From positions 434,001-498,000 of the forward strand of contig JAHBVO010000003.1 of NCBI GenBank assembly GCA_019637435.1: a stretch of DNA of 64,000 bases. Reading direction: 5' to 3'. The translations under genes and the position numbers were made by a program. Numbering within the stretch: the first letter of the stretch is position 1; every line of letters begins with the position of its first letter. The DNA comes from Candidatus Obscuribacterales bacterium. Its GTDB lineage: Bacteria; Cyanobacteriota; Vampirovibrionia; Obscuribacterales; Obscuribacteraceae. The notes under the pieces are model-generated. The model made no database searches. It was not told the DNA's origin and was given only the letters and a program-made list of their open reading frames with translations. Positions 24,928-32,877 of the stretch are shown here, piece by piece.

Positions 24928-25614
24928 ATGGGCGTGATTATCAAAATGCTGCAATGGCTGTTTCTGCCCTGGCTGAATCGCAAGTTCAAAGGACTTGCAG
25001 CAGCGTATGGACAGGAACAAGCGAAGCCTCACTTCGAGGTCGAAAGAAAGTACCCCGTTTCGCCAGAAGAATTCCACAAGTTGTCCGGACGTCTCAGAGA
25101 CCTCGGCTTCTTGAAGAAATCGAAGGCGACCATCGTGGACACTTTCCTGCCGGCCGAAAAGGACGGCGACATGGTTCGTCTTCGCGAAGAAACCGTGGAC
25201 GGGCTCACCGTGACTGTCATCACGCTCAAGGAGTGGGTGGACGTCGACGGCGAGCGCGAACGCAAAGAACGCGAAAGCGATCCGATTGACTCTGTCACCA
25301 AGGACACCCTCATGTCCCTCGGGCGCCGTCTTGCGACGGAACCGCTCATGTCCTTCAGCAAAGACCGCACCACATTCGTCGGCCGCCGCGATAAGCGAGC
25401 TGTCACGGTGGCGCTGGACGTCGCTTCCGGACTTGGTGACTACTCCGGCAATTACCTCGAGATCGAGTTGATTGTCGAGCGTCAGGAAGATGTCGCCGAA
25501 GCCAGAGCCTTCGTCGAAAGTTTCGTCACGGAACTGCTCGGTTCACATCGCGAATGCGCCATCTCCTACATGGAGATGCTCAAGCGCTCGCGGAAGGCGT
25601 CGAGTAAGAACTAA
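24928..25614 (+). CDS. CYTH-domain protein (triphosphate tunnel metalloenzyme)
   Basis: A 228-residue CYTH protein. An N-terminal hydrophobic/amphipathic segment (MLQWLFLPWLNRKFKGL) precedes the CYTH signature E37-V-E39-R-K41, and later strands carry alternating charged residues (VRLREETVDG, VTVITLKEW, KDRTTFVGRRDKRAVTVALDVASG, YLEIELIVER). Such enzymes bind triphosphates in a beta-tunnel and hydrolyse thiamine triphosphate or inorganic triphosphate, or act as class IV adenylyl cyclases; sequence alone does not separate these. ATG 24928 follows GGGAG. The N-terminal segment could attach it to the membrane, which is not usual for the family. Its own terminator follows. Confidence 0.88.
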   Translation: MGVIIKMLQWLFLPWLNRKFKGLAAAYGQEQAKPHFEVERKYPVSPEEFHKLSGRLRDLGFLKKSKATIVDTFLPAEKDGDMVRLREETVDGLTVTVITLKEWVDVDGERERKERESDPIDSVTKDTLMSLGRRLATEPLMSFSKDRTTFVGRRDKRAVTVALDVASGLGDYSGNYLEIELIVERQEDVAEARAFVESFVTELLGSHRECAISYMEMLKRSRKASSKN

Positions 25615-25685
25615 GCGAAACGAAGTCGAGCAAGAGTCAAAAGCTTTTGTTTGGCGAAACCGAAACAGCTAAGCGCAGTCTGAAG

Positions 25686-25711
25686 CGAGTTCCGAAAGGA
25701 GCTCGTTTTTT
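25686..25711 (+). terminator. Rho-independent terminator after the CYTH gene
   Basis: CGAGTTCC and GGAGCTCG pair across GAAA, immediately followed by TTTTTT, 72 bases after the CYTH stop. Confidence 0.85.
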
Positions 25712-25739
25712 GTTGCGCTGAAACTGTTTCACAACACAG

Positions 25740-26010
25740 GTTTGTTCACGACCTGCAACCGAACTGAGGAAAGTCCTCGTGCGGAGTGGACAGGCGTGGG
25801 CAACCGCGCTTGTAACCAGGGTATGTCATTGCGCCGAATTCGACGCCGTAGCGATACGGTGTTGTGTTCTCCGCTGACTGTTACCCGTTTTCATTAACCC
25901 GGGTGTGTACAGGGCGAGACGACGATCGCGTGTGCGGTCGAGCCGTTCGCGCCCTGATTGCCCCACAAAGACTAGGACCGGGGCTTTTGCACGGTCCGCC
26001 AAAAAGGAAA
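25740..26010 (+). promoter_or_regulatory. Long structured leader of the AAA+ gene
   Basis: From the previous terminator to the start codon at 26016 there are about 300 bases with several hairpins: GAGGA-AA-GTCCTC (near 25766), CGCCGTA-GCGA-TACGGTG (25848-25864) and GGACC...GGTCC (about 25975-25998) which ends a few bases before the AAGGA ribosome site. A structured 5' UTR that can hide or expose that site is suggested. No known riboswitch or rnpB fold is recognised. Confidence 0.45.
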
Positions 26011-26015
26011 TAGTT

Positions 26016-27503
26016 ATGAATACGAGAACTAACAACGCAGCACCGGAGCGCGAACTTCCGTTCGTCGTCGTCAACCTCGACACAATGACTCCGGCAGAAG
26101 AGCAGTACGCCGAACGCTTCGACAGCCGTCTCATCGGACAGCCCGAAGCCCGGCAGATCGCACTCGACGTGCGAGCCAAGTATCGCAACCCGCTTCGCAA
26201 CAAGGAATACCCGCTGGGCGTTTACTACTGCGTCGGCAAGTCCCGCCGTGGTAAGTCGCTCCTGGCGCAGGTCCTGGCGGAGCTGTTCCACGGCAACAAG
26301 AAGGCTCTGACTCGCATCACCGCCGAGGACTACCTCGACGACAGCCAGATGTCAGACCTGACCGGTGCGACGCCGAAGTATGTCGGCTACCGCGCGCCGG
26401 TCGACGTGAGCAAGATGTCCAGCGAGGAACTCGCGAAGACTGACGGCTACAGCAAGGTGTCGCAGTGGAACCGCACCCGAGTGCGCCTGGGCTCGAAAGA
26501 GTTCATCGACGTGGTCGTCATCGAAGAGTTCGAGAAGTCGGGCTACGACTTCTTCAAGTTCTGGATGGAGATCTTCGACAAGGGCGCCAAGACCCTGGGC
26601 AACGGCGAGGAATGCGACTTCAGCAACACCGTGTTCATCCTCACCTCCAACATCGGCATGGAACGTGTCGAGCGCGAAGAGAAGGGTGGCATCGGTTTCA
26701 CCAGCACGCAGAAGACGCTGACCCACAAGGAAATCGTCAACATCGTCTCCCAGGAGATGAAGCGTGCCTACAAGCCCGAGTTCCGCAACCGTCTCGACGG
26801 CGTTGTGGTCTTCCGTGAGCTCTCCAACGAAGATGTTGCGAAGATCGTCGATGTCGAAGTCGACAAGATCGAGCAGCGCATCGTTGACCAGATGCCCCGC
26901 GGTCAGGACTTCACGCTCGATGTGCAGGCTTCGGCCCGCGAATTCCTGCTCGCCAAAACGGGTGGTGAAGTTGCGGAACTGAAGCGTGTGATCGAAACGC
27001 ACGTGATGACCTCGCTGGGTCGCATGCTCGACCCGGACAACGAGGAGCGCATCCAGGGCGGCGATCTCGTCCGCGTCAACTGGGACGGGAAGTCGGACAA
27101 GCTCACCTTCGCCATCGCGCGTGGGCACGGCGACGTCGACGGCAACCTGGAAGGTCTCAAGCTGTACGGTGGCGACACGGCTGGTTCGCTTCGCGGACTG
27201 TCGCTCCAGCGCCGTGTGGCAAGAGCCCGCATGCAGGCTCGTCGCGAGGCTGAGAAGGAATGGAACCTGGTTCTGACCTTCGCCAGCAAGGACGAGTTCG
27301 AAGAGGAGGCTCCCGCTCTGATTCATGACGTGAAGAGCGTCTTCGAGATCCGGGTGAAGGGCTACGCGATCATGGAAGAGGCACCTTATTCGGTGACTCT
27401 GATGGTGGTCGCTTCCGACGACCAGATCAAGCTGGCCAAGGAGCTCTATCCGGAGCTGGAGGCCAAGCCGATCACGCGTGCGCTCGTGCCCGTGAAGAAG
27501 TAA
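26016..27503 (+). CDS. Single-domain ClpB/ClpA-like AAA+ ATPase
   Basis: A 495-residue AAA+ protein equal to the second ATPase module of ClpA/ClpB (AAA_2 plus ClpB D2-small). Walker A is GKSRRGKS (74-81), the pore loop is KYVGY (121-125), sensor 1 is TVFILTSNIG (about 205-214) and the arginine finger lies in FRNRLDGVVVF (R259). Walker B reads VVVIEEFEK: the usual FDE is I169-E170-E171, so Asp is replaced by Glu, which may slow hydrolysis. An N-terminal domain of about 60 residues replaces the Clp N-domain and first ring. A C-terminal domain (about 400-495) is of unknown fold. ATG 26016 follows AAGGA. It might work as an unfoldase or a remodelling motor. Confidence 0.88.
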   Translation: MNTRTNNAAPERELPFVVVNLDTMTPAEEQYAERFDSRLIGQPEARQIALDVRAKYRNPLRNKEYPLGVYYCVGKSRRGKSLLAQVLAELFHGNKKALTRITAEDYLDDSQMSDLTGATPKYVGYRAPVDVSKMSSEELAKTDGYSKVSQWNRTRVRLGSKEFIDVVVIEEFEKSGYDFFKFWMEIFDKGAKTLGNGEECDFSNTVFILTSNIGMERVEREEKGGIGFTSTQKTLTHKEIVNIVSQEMKRAYKPEFRNRLDGVVVFRELSNEDVAKIVDVEVDKIEQRIVDQMPRGQDFTLDVQASAREFLLAKTGGEVAELKRVIETHVMTSLGRMLDPDNEERIQGGDLVRVNWDGKSDKLTFAIARGHGDVDGNLEGLKLYGGDTAGSLRGLSLQRRVARARMQARREAEKEWNLVLTFASKDEFEEEAPALIHDVKSVFEIRVKGYAIMEEAPYSVTLMVVASDDQIKLAKELYPELEAKPITRALVPVKK

Positions 27504-27600
27504 CAACCGCAGCGGAGGTTGCTATTGCAAAACGGACCTATTCGACTTCGCGCCAGTCCGGTGAAAACACCGATGACGACTGGCGCGAAGTGCGGAGGCG
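27504..27600 (+). ncRNA. Structured 3' UTR (stacked hairpins) of the AAA+ gene
   Basis: Right after the stop, CAACC...GGTTG forms a small hairpin (27504-27521). Next is a long perfect stem, ACTTCGCGCCAGTC with GACTGGCGCGAAGT (27545-27591), whose loop contains GGTGAAAACACC. This much pairing in a 3' region before the terminator hints at an RNA element or a stable mRNA end. It could also be a separate small RNA. Confidence 0.45.
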
Positions 27601-27618
27601 AGCCTTCGACCGCAAACC

Positions 27619-27661
27619 GAACACGCTGATAGCCCCGGCTCTCAGCGTGTTCTCCTTTTTT
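27619..27661 (+). terminator. Rho-independent terminator after the AAA+ gene
   Basis: GAACACGCTGA pairs with TCAGCGTGTTC around TAGCCCCGGCTC, followed by TCCTTTTTTT. Confidence 0.9.
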
Positions 27662-27669
27662 GAGCTATC

Positions 27670-27810
27670 ACTATAAAAGATAGTATTAGCGATCGAGACA
27701 GAGCAGGCGTTTCGAGCGTTTTGTTAGGATAGAAAAGGCGAGCACTATAGAAGATAGTATTAATGATCGAGACAGAGAGGGAGTTTCGAGCGTTTTGTCA
27801 GAATAGAATG
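27670..27810 (+). repeat. 74-bp direct repeat, two copies
   Basis: ACTATA(A/G)AAGATAGTATTA, then GATCGAGACAGAG and TTTCGAGCGTTTTGT, occurs at 27670-27743 and again from 27744. The start of each copy, ACTATA...ATAGT, is itself a small inverted repeat like those in the 209-bp repeats at 3.7-4.3 kb. It is adjacent to the palindromic module at 27818. Confidence 0.8.
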
Positions 27811-27817
27811 CTCCGGT

Positions 27818-28162
27818 GTCTACGCCACGATGCCGGAATTTTCGAATTCCGTCATAGCCAGATAGCCAAGACGGGAAATTTCGGTGTCCTGTTTAGTCGG
27901 AGAGGGGGCACGGTGCTGATACCACAACGATTTTGGGACTTCTGAAGATGTGGAGGCATATAGTAGCGAGATTACTGTCTACGTCACGATGCCGGAATTT
28001 TCGAAATCCGTCATAGCCAGATAGCCAAGACGGGAAATTTCGGCGTTCTGTCTAGTTCGGGAGGGCTCCAGGTGCTGACACCACAACGATTCTCGGACCT
28101 TTGGAGATACGAAGGCGTATAGTAGTAGGTGGGTGAAGATATGGGGGCATATAGTAGCGAGG
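27818..28162 (+). repeat. Palindrome-plus-tail repeat modules, two tandem copies and an extra tail
   Basis: Two copies about 159-160 bases apart. Each begins with a palindrome-like core (GTCTACGCCACGATGCCGG; then GGAATT-TTCG-AATTCC in the first copy at 27835-27850, a 6-bp stem with a UUCG loop), continues CATAGCCAGATAGCC, and ends in GGCATATAGTAG (27955-27966) or GGCGTATAGTAG (28114-28125). A third tail, GGCATATAGTAGCGAG, is at 28146-28161. The same architecture recurs at 3.7-4.3, 43.9 and 50.9-51.4 kb. Confidence 0.85.
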
Positions 28163-28338
28163 TTTTTGGGGACTACGTAGTTTCCCCACTGACTTTTTGA
28201 TTGGGGTTGTGTATAAACGGTTTAGGCGTCCTGTTCGACCACTTACTACTTACTAAACGCAAGCTACACTCAGACCCTGAGCCGAAGGCGTGCTGCAAAT
28301 CCGTACTCGTGTTTAGCTGCGCGAGTTCAGGAGCTATT

Positions 28339-28893
28339 ATGGACAATTTGAAAGTTGATTTGAGCGCAAGCGATTTCGCGTCCGACGGTAAGCTCGGTTC
28401 CGGAGAATCCGGCACTGGGGTGTGGACCGAGGCGATGATGCGCGAACTGCTCGCGGAAGTACCGAGAGGCTCATTCGAAGACCTTCTTCGGGAGGCGAAT
28501 CAGAAGGAGAGCGAGCGTTCTCTCAGGTTGGAAACCGCAACCGAACGTTTGTATCAGGCGGTTCTGAGCCGGCGGACGGAGGAGTTGATTGACTTGCTCT
28601 GCGATCTGCCTTCGAAGGATCTGCGCGCGGTGGTTTCCGACGTGGCGAACACTTTCCAGCAGAACGGGCTTCGTTCCGTCGACATTCGAGTCGATGATTT
28701 CGATCGAATTGTGCTCTTTGACCAGGACAAAAACCGCGGATTTGCGGTCGCGGCGAGTGGAAGCTACCAGCGTGTCTCGAGGTTTTACGACTCGTCTTAT
28801 CGCTACGGTTTGGAAGTTTGGCTTGACGATTCAATGTTTGAAACAGTTGAAGTGGTTTTCGACGCCATTCGTGAGCAGTTGACTGTTCACTGA
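28339..28893 (+). CDS. Hypothetical acidic protein
   Basis: A 184-residue protein I do not recognise. ATG 28339 follows AGGAG; longer frames upstream run through the repeat region and lack a site. It is acidic, soluble, with an N-terminal disordered part (MDNLKVDLSASDFASDGKLGSGESG), a helical middle (EDLLREANQKESERSLRLETATERLYQAVLSRR...) and a beta-rich end (DIRVDDFDRIVLFDQDKNRGFAVAASGSYQRVSRFY). No known motif. It ends 110 bases before the M24 peptidase gene on the same strand. Confidence 0.75.
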   Translation: MDNLKVDLSASDFASDGKLGSGESGTGVWTEAMMRELLAEVPRGSFEDLLREANQKESERSLRLETATERLYQAVLSRRTEELIDLLCDLPSKDLRAVVSDVANTFQQNGLRSVDIRVDDFDRIVLFDQDKNRGFAVAASGSYQRVSRFYDSSYRYGLEVWLDDSMFETVEVVFDAIREQLTVH

Positions 28894-29003
28894 GGTTTCG
28901 CCGACCCATCAAGTACAGGGATTACGTTGACAACTGTGTCTTCATAAATCGAGCCGCCCGTTCTGATAGAGTATTTCTCGTTACCAGGACAGGCGGAAGC
29001 GTG

Positions 29004-30107
29004 ATGAATAAACGGCTTAAGAAGTTGCAGGGCTCGCTGGCGAAAGCGAAAGTCAAAGGGCTTTTGCTTCGAGTTAATGAGTCCGGGCAATCGACTCAGC
29101 CGAATAATCAAAACGTTCTCTATTTGAGCGGTTTCGGCGGTTCGACTGCCGTTCTCCTCGTCACGGCGGATAAGGCTCTCATCGTTGCTGATGCGCGTTA
29201 CTGGGCGCGCTGTAAAACCGAAGCGAAAGACTTCGAGCTGGTCAAAGTGGAGCGAGGCAAGAAAGTTTCCGGCGCTATCAATCAGGCTCTGCAACTGGCG
29301 GGACTGACTGCAAAGAGCAAAGTCGGTTTCGAGTCGCACCGCTTGCCTCATCAGATTTGGGAAGACTGGCAGAAGGATTTGAGGGCGACGCTTGTCCCGA
29401 CAACCGGTCTGGTAGAAGCACTCAGGCAGTATAAAGAACCGCATGAAATCGAGGAATTGCGCGCGGCGTGCAAGGCGACGAGCAAGGTTTATCAGGAAGT
29501 GGTGGCACTGATGAAGCCGGGCATGACCGAGAACGACGTGGCGTTCGAGATCGATATGCGACTTCGGAAGCATGGCGCCGTCGACAACAGTTTCAGTTCC
29601 ATCGTAGCTGCTGGACCTAATTCCGCGATTCCGCATCACGCGACCGGGAACAAGAAATTGAAGGCGGGTGAGCCGGTGGTTATGGATTTTGGTGGTGTCT
29701 TCGATGGTGGCTATTGTTCGGATATCACAAGAACGGTCTTTGTTCCAGGAAAGGCTCCCACAGCGAAGATGAAAGAGATCTACAACATCGTTCTTGCGGC
29801 CAATCAGGCGGCGCGCAAAGCCCTGCGTCCTGGAATCATGTATCGCGATTACGATAAAGTGGCGCGCGATTACATTGCGGAGCGCGGCTATGGACAGTAC
29901 TTTACGCATGGTCTTGGACATAGTTTAGGTCTTGAAGCGCACGACCCGTTCGACTACGAGAAAGCTCCGTTAAACGAGGGCGCGGTCTTCACGGATGAGC
30001 CCGGAATCTACATCGATGGTGTCGGTGGAGTGCGAATCGAGGACGACCTGGTTGTCACCGCCACTGGTGCCGAGCGATTGACGATGGCACCGTACTGGAA
30101 GTTTTAA
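29004..30107 (+). CDS. M24-family Xaa-Pro aminopeptidase
   Basis: A 367-residue metallopeptidase that removes N-terminal residues preceding proline. The creatinase-like N-domain (about 1-125) is followed by the pita-bread domain with the five metal ligands in order: Asp in VMDFGG, Asp in CSDITRT, His in THGLGHSLG, Glu in FTDEPGIY and Glu in VRIEDD. The active-site His is in IPHHATG. ATG 29004 is preceded by GTG 29001; GGAAG lies a few bases before either, so the start could be one codon earlier. Length is normal for PepQ/YpdF-like enzymes. It has no signal peptide. Confidence 0.92.
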   Translation: MNKRLKKLQGSLAKAKVKGLLLRVNESGQSTQPNNQNVLYLSGFGGSTAVLLVTADKALIVADARYWARCKTEAKDFELVKVERGKKVSGAINQALQLAGLTAKSKVGFESHRLPHQIWEDWQKDLRATLVPTTGLVEALRQYKEPHEIEELRAACKATSKVYQEVVALMKPGMTENDVAFEIDMRLRKHGAVDNSFSSIVAAGPNSAIPHHATGNKKLKAGEPVVMDFGGVFDGGYCSDITRTVFVPGKAPTAKMKEIYNIVLAANQAARKALRPGIMYRDYDKVARDYIAERGYGQYFTHGLGHSLGLEAHDPFDYEKAPLNEGAVFTDEPGIYIDGVGGVRIEDDLVVTATGAERLTMAPYWKF

Positions 30108-30203
30108 ACCATTACGTTTCGCGCTACAAGTTCTCTGCGACCCCGTTTGCGATACTGCTTCAGTTAACTGTTTCAACAGTGTACTTTGCTGTATGTATGG
30201 AAA

Positions 30204-31283
30204 CTAGCTCCACGCCTCGCGTTTCGACATGATGTCGTCTGCGACAGTGCGCATCAGTTGTTCGACTGGACCGACAGTGGTACCTAAAATCCCCATTGAT
30301 TTGCGAACCTGGAGCCAGTGGAGGAAACACAATCGCTCTAGCGCCGCGGCGTAGGGGAGCGCCTTTTGAACGTCTTCCGTTTTGCGCCCTGACTCGAAAC
30401 AATATGCTTCCAAAATTTCGTCTACGTGTTTTCTCAGCTCTCCGTTTTTAGGATGGTCCGAGATAAGAGACGCCAGATCCATGGTGGGCACGCCGATTTG
30501 GGTGAACCATGACCAGTCGATGATGAAGGTGCGCTCGTTTCGTTTAATAATATTCTCGGCATACAGATCGCCGTGAACCAGCGTGGTGGGCTCACCGGCA
30601 AGTGCGTGCGCTATCTCCTTGGCTGCTTGCGCAATAGTAATCACGTCGTCATCGTTCAAATCGCCCCATTCCAGAAGTGGCTTGGTGACTTGATTTGCAA
30701 ATGTTTCAAAATCTATTGGATTGAGCGTTCTCAAAACATTCATCTGAATCAGTTCGTCTGTGCGATACGAATAAGCGCGGTGCATGCGCGCTATATCTTC
30801 GCCGAGGTGGCGGGCAGTTTTGGTTTCCACTGCCTGATCTTTCAAATTGACGCCGCCGAGGTCTTCGAGGAACATTGTCGTGAGCTGCCCGCTGTGCGCG
30901 GTCATATAGAGCTGCGCGGAACTGGCGATTGATGGAATCAGAATGCGTTCATGCAAGTCCTGTTCTACGTCCCAGGGCGGCAAGACCTGTTTATAAATCA
31001 GCGAATCGGGCAGGCAGTCTTTGAGGACGATACGTTCAACATAGCTTAAATCGCGATGGCGCAAAAGCTCGCGGCTGACAATCTCGACTGTTTTGCCATA
31101 AAACTCTGATAGCCATGACTGGAGCTTCTCGTCCGGTGCGGGCGTGAGAAGTTGGAGCGAGGGATCTTCTTGAGGAGCTTGCAATGCTTGTCTCCACTGG
31201 TTTCCTTGAATCGCGGCGAGCGCTGCGCGATTGTTGAGATTGACGGCTGGGCTGGAGCGTAACGGAGCATGCACCGTCGACAA
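30204..31283 (-). CDS. Aminoglycoside phosphotransferase-fold (APH/choline-kinase-like) protein
   Basis: A 359-residue small-molecule kinase of the APH/HAD-like kinase fold. The catalytic loop is VHGDLYAENII (about residue 236) and the metal-binding Asp follows in FIIDWSWFTQIG; the preceding part carries a typical N-lobe (VERIVLKDCLPDSLIYKQVLP). The substrate is unknown; choline, homoserine, fructosamine or an antibiotic are all possible for this fold. The start is uncertain: TTG 31283 gives the full N-terminus (MSTVHAPL), with a GTG nine bases later and no good ribosome site for either. It is divergent from the MscS gene at 31934. Confidence 0.82.
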   Translation of the reverse strand: MSTVHAPLRSSPAVNLNNRAALAAIQGNQWRQALQAPQEDPSLQLLTPAPDEKLQSWLSEFYGKTVEIVSRELLRHRDLSYVERIVLKDCLPDSLIYKQVLPPWDVEQDLHERILIPSIASSAQLYMTAHSGQLTTMFLEDLGGVNLKDQAVETKTARHLGEDIARMHRAYSYRTDELIQMNVLRTLNPIDFETFANQVTKPLLEWGDLNDDDVITIAQAAKEIAHALAGEPTTLVHGDLYAENIIKRNERTFIIDWSWFTQIGVPTMDLASLISDHPKNGELRKHVDEILEAYCFESGRKTEDVQKALPYAAALERLCFLHWLQVRKSMGILGTTVGPVEQLMRTVADDIMSKREAWS

Positions 31284-31933
31284 TGCTTATCGTAGCAGCG
31301 GGCGAGTGTCGCGTAGCCATTCGATGGCATTTGTGTACAAGCGTGATGAGATCGATCTCATGACAATGGCTTGAAACCTTGATTTTGCGTGAATTTCGGA
31401 TCGCGCGAGCTGAAAGACGTGCGCTAGATGGGCTTGCCAAGCGGAATCGTAGCGATAACTAGCGCAGGTTTTCAACATAACAATCTAATAAGAGTATCAA
31501 AGAGGAGTGAATTATAAGCTCATGAGCGTTTACGAACGTTGAAACCACTTGCGCGCAATTAATAGCTTGAGCTTGCATCTGATTCATTTTCTCTGAGGCT
31601 CTTGGCACTAAACACAGGCAAAGTTTCACTCGACAAACATTAGCTTTTAACTACACGCGACGTGTGTTTTAGCTGATTGCGGTCTGTCTGTGGTTTTGCA
31701 TGAGCGCTCACGACATCAGCCGACCCGGTGTACCTCTGGTGCTCTCTGGTTGTGCAAGTCTCTCTTGCTGATTGCCGTCAAACGCAGTCTGGCTGTTCAA
31801 AGTCGAAGAGAAAATCGAAAAGGATTTTTCCCGAACGTCCGTGAGTCGAGCGCAGGTGGATACTTCAGTTTCCATCCGCTGTCGCAGTGCTCCGCTCGTT
31901 CGCTACTCCTGAACTCAGGCAAAGGAAGGACAC
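31284..31933. other. About 650 bases without a supported gene
   Basis: This divergent region lies between the APH-like and MscS genes. Short frames on both strands (31036-31478 minus, 31690-32142 plus) overlap the neighbouring genes in other frames or lack start sites. Promoters for both flanking genes are expected here. Confidence 0.45.
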
Positions 31934-32794
31934 ATGTTCAAGCATATCCAATGGAAGAAGGCGGTGCCGCTCGTCATCATCGCGCTTCTGGCGACAATTT
32001 TCGCCGGTACCGATGTGCTCAGCGCTGCTGTGCAGACGCAGATCATCGACGTCTTCAAGACGTACGTGAGCGGCATCGTTCCCTACACCGCCAACATCTT
32101 CGTCGGCCTCATCTTCATCTGCCTCGCCAACCTAATCTATGACCCGCTGAAAGCCGGCATGGAGAAGGCGCTCAATCTGAGCAACGCAGACGAACGCGGT
32201 CGGCGCATCGTATCGCGCGCGGTGCTCCTGGTTTACTGGCTCATTGCCATCATTGTCGGCGTGAGCTTCATCGCTCCGGACTTCCTGTCCAAGCTGGTCG
32301 TTGGTTTCGGTCTTTTCGGTGCGGCCATTGCGCTTGCACTGCAGGGCATCGCCAACGACTTCATCGCCGGCGCATTGCTCAATTTCCGCCCCAAGTTCTG
32401 TGTGGGTGACGAGATTGAGCTCATCGGCGTTGCTGTGAAGGGCAAGGTCACGGACATCGGCTACGTGCTGACCGTTCTTGAAACCGAGAACGGCACGTTC
32501 ACGGTTCCGAACCGAGAAGTCTGGTCGCGACCGGTCAAGGTCACGAAGCCTGGCGTCGGTACGGTCACACCGTCCGGCGGCTTGAGCTGCACGACCGCAG
32601 AGGATGGCAAGTCGGGCAAGGGCACCGCCGATGGTGCTGCTGCTGCTGCGTCCGCCACTGCTTCGAGTCCGGCTGCCGGTTCCACGACTGCTCCCGCGCC
32701 CGGCACCACGACTGGTGGCGACGCCGATGGCAACAAGGGTGCCGGTGGCAGTGCCGCCTCGGAACCCGACGATAAGACGCCTCCGGCGAAGTGA
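31934..32794 (+). CDS. Small-conductance mechanosensitive channel (MscS-like)
   Basis: A 286-residue MscS-type channel that opens under membrane tension to release solutes. Four membrane segments are visible: about 9-31, 50-72, 95-114 and the pore helix about 120-150 (VGFGLFGAAIALALQGIANDFIAGALL, with the small-residue packing and Gln of MscS TM3). The beta domain follows (FCVGDEIELIGVAVKGKVTDIGYVLTVLETENGTFTVPNREVWSRPV). The usual C-terminal alpha/beta vestibule is missing; instead there is a long Ala/Thr/Gly/Ser-rich disordered tail (about 225-286). ATG 31934 follows AAAGGAAGGA. It stands before pepA on the same strand. Confidence 0.9.
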   Translation: MFKHIQWKKAVPLVIIALLATIFAGTDVLSAAVQTQIIDVFKTYVSGIVPYTANIFVGLIFICLANLIYDPLKAGMEKALNLSNADERGRRIVSRAVLLVYWLIAIIVGVSFIAPDFLSKLVVGFGLFGAAIALALQGIANDFIAGALLNFRPKFCVGDEIELIGVAVKGKVTDIGYVLTVLETENGTFTVPNREVWSRPVKVTKPGVGTVTPSGGLSCTTAEDGKSGKGTADGAAAAASATASSPAAGSTTAPAPGTTTGGDADGNKGAGGSAASEPDDKTPPAK

Positions 32795-32826
32795 TTCGTT
32801 TTCTTCGTGCGACTCATGTAATAACG

Positions 32827-32853
32827 CGCAGCTCTGCCAAGGCAGGCTGCGCC
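32827..32853 (+). terminator. Hairpin after the MscS gene
   Basis: GCGCAG pairs with CTGCGC around GCCAAGGC, 33 bases after the MscS stop. No U-run follows, so it may be an attenuator between the channel gene and pepA. Confidence 0.4.
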
Positions 32854-32877
32854 TAACTCTACGAAAAGAGGGTAGCA

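Noticed and set aside
25763-25780. GAGGAAAGTCC in the AAA+ leader, like the universal RNase P RNA motif
   Set aside because: The 11-base match is suggestive, but the other RNase P conserved regions (ACAGAAA, the GGTGAAA-type loop and the 3' helix closing strand) are absent in the 250 bases before the start codon, so I treat it as a leader hairpin.
28887-29921. Minus-strand 344-codon frame
   Set aside because: Fully antisense to the M24 peptidase gene, which has all its motifs; the antisense frame has none and no start site.
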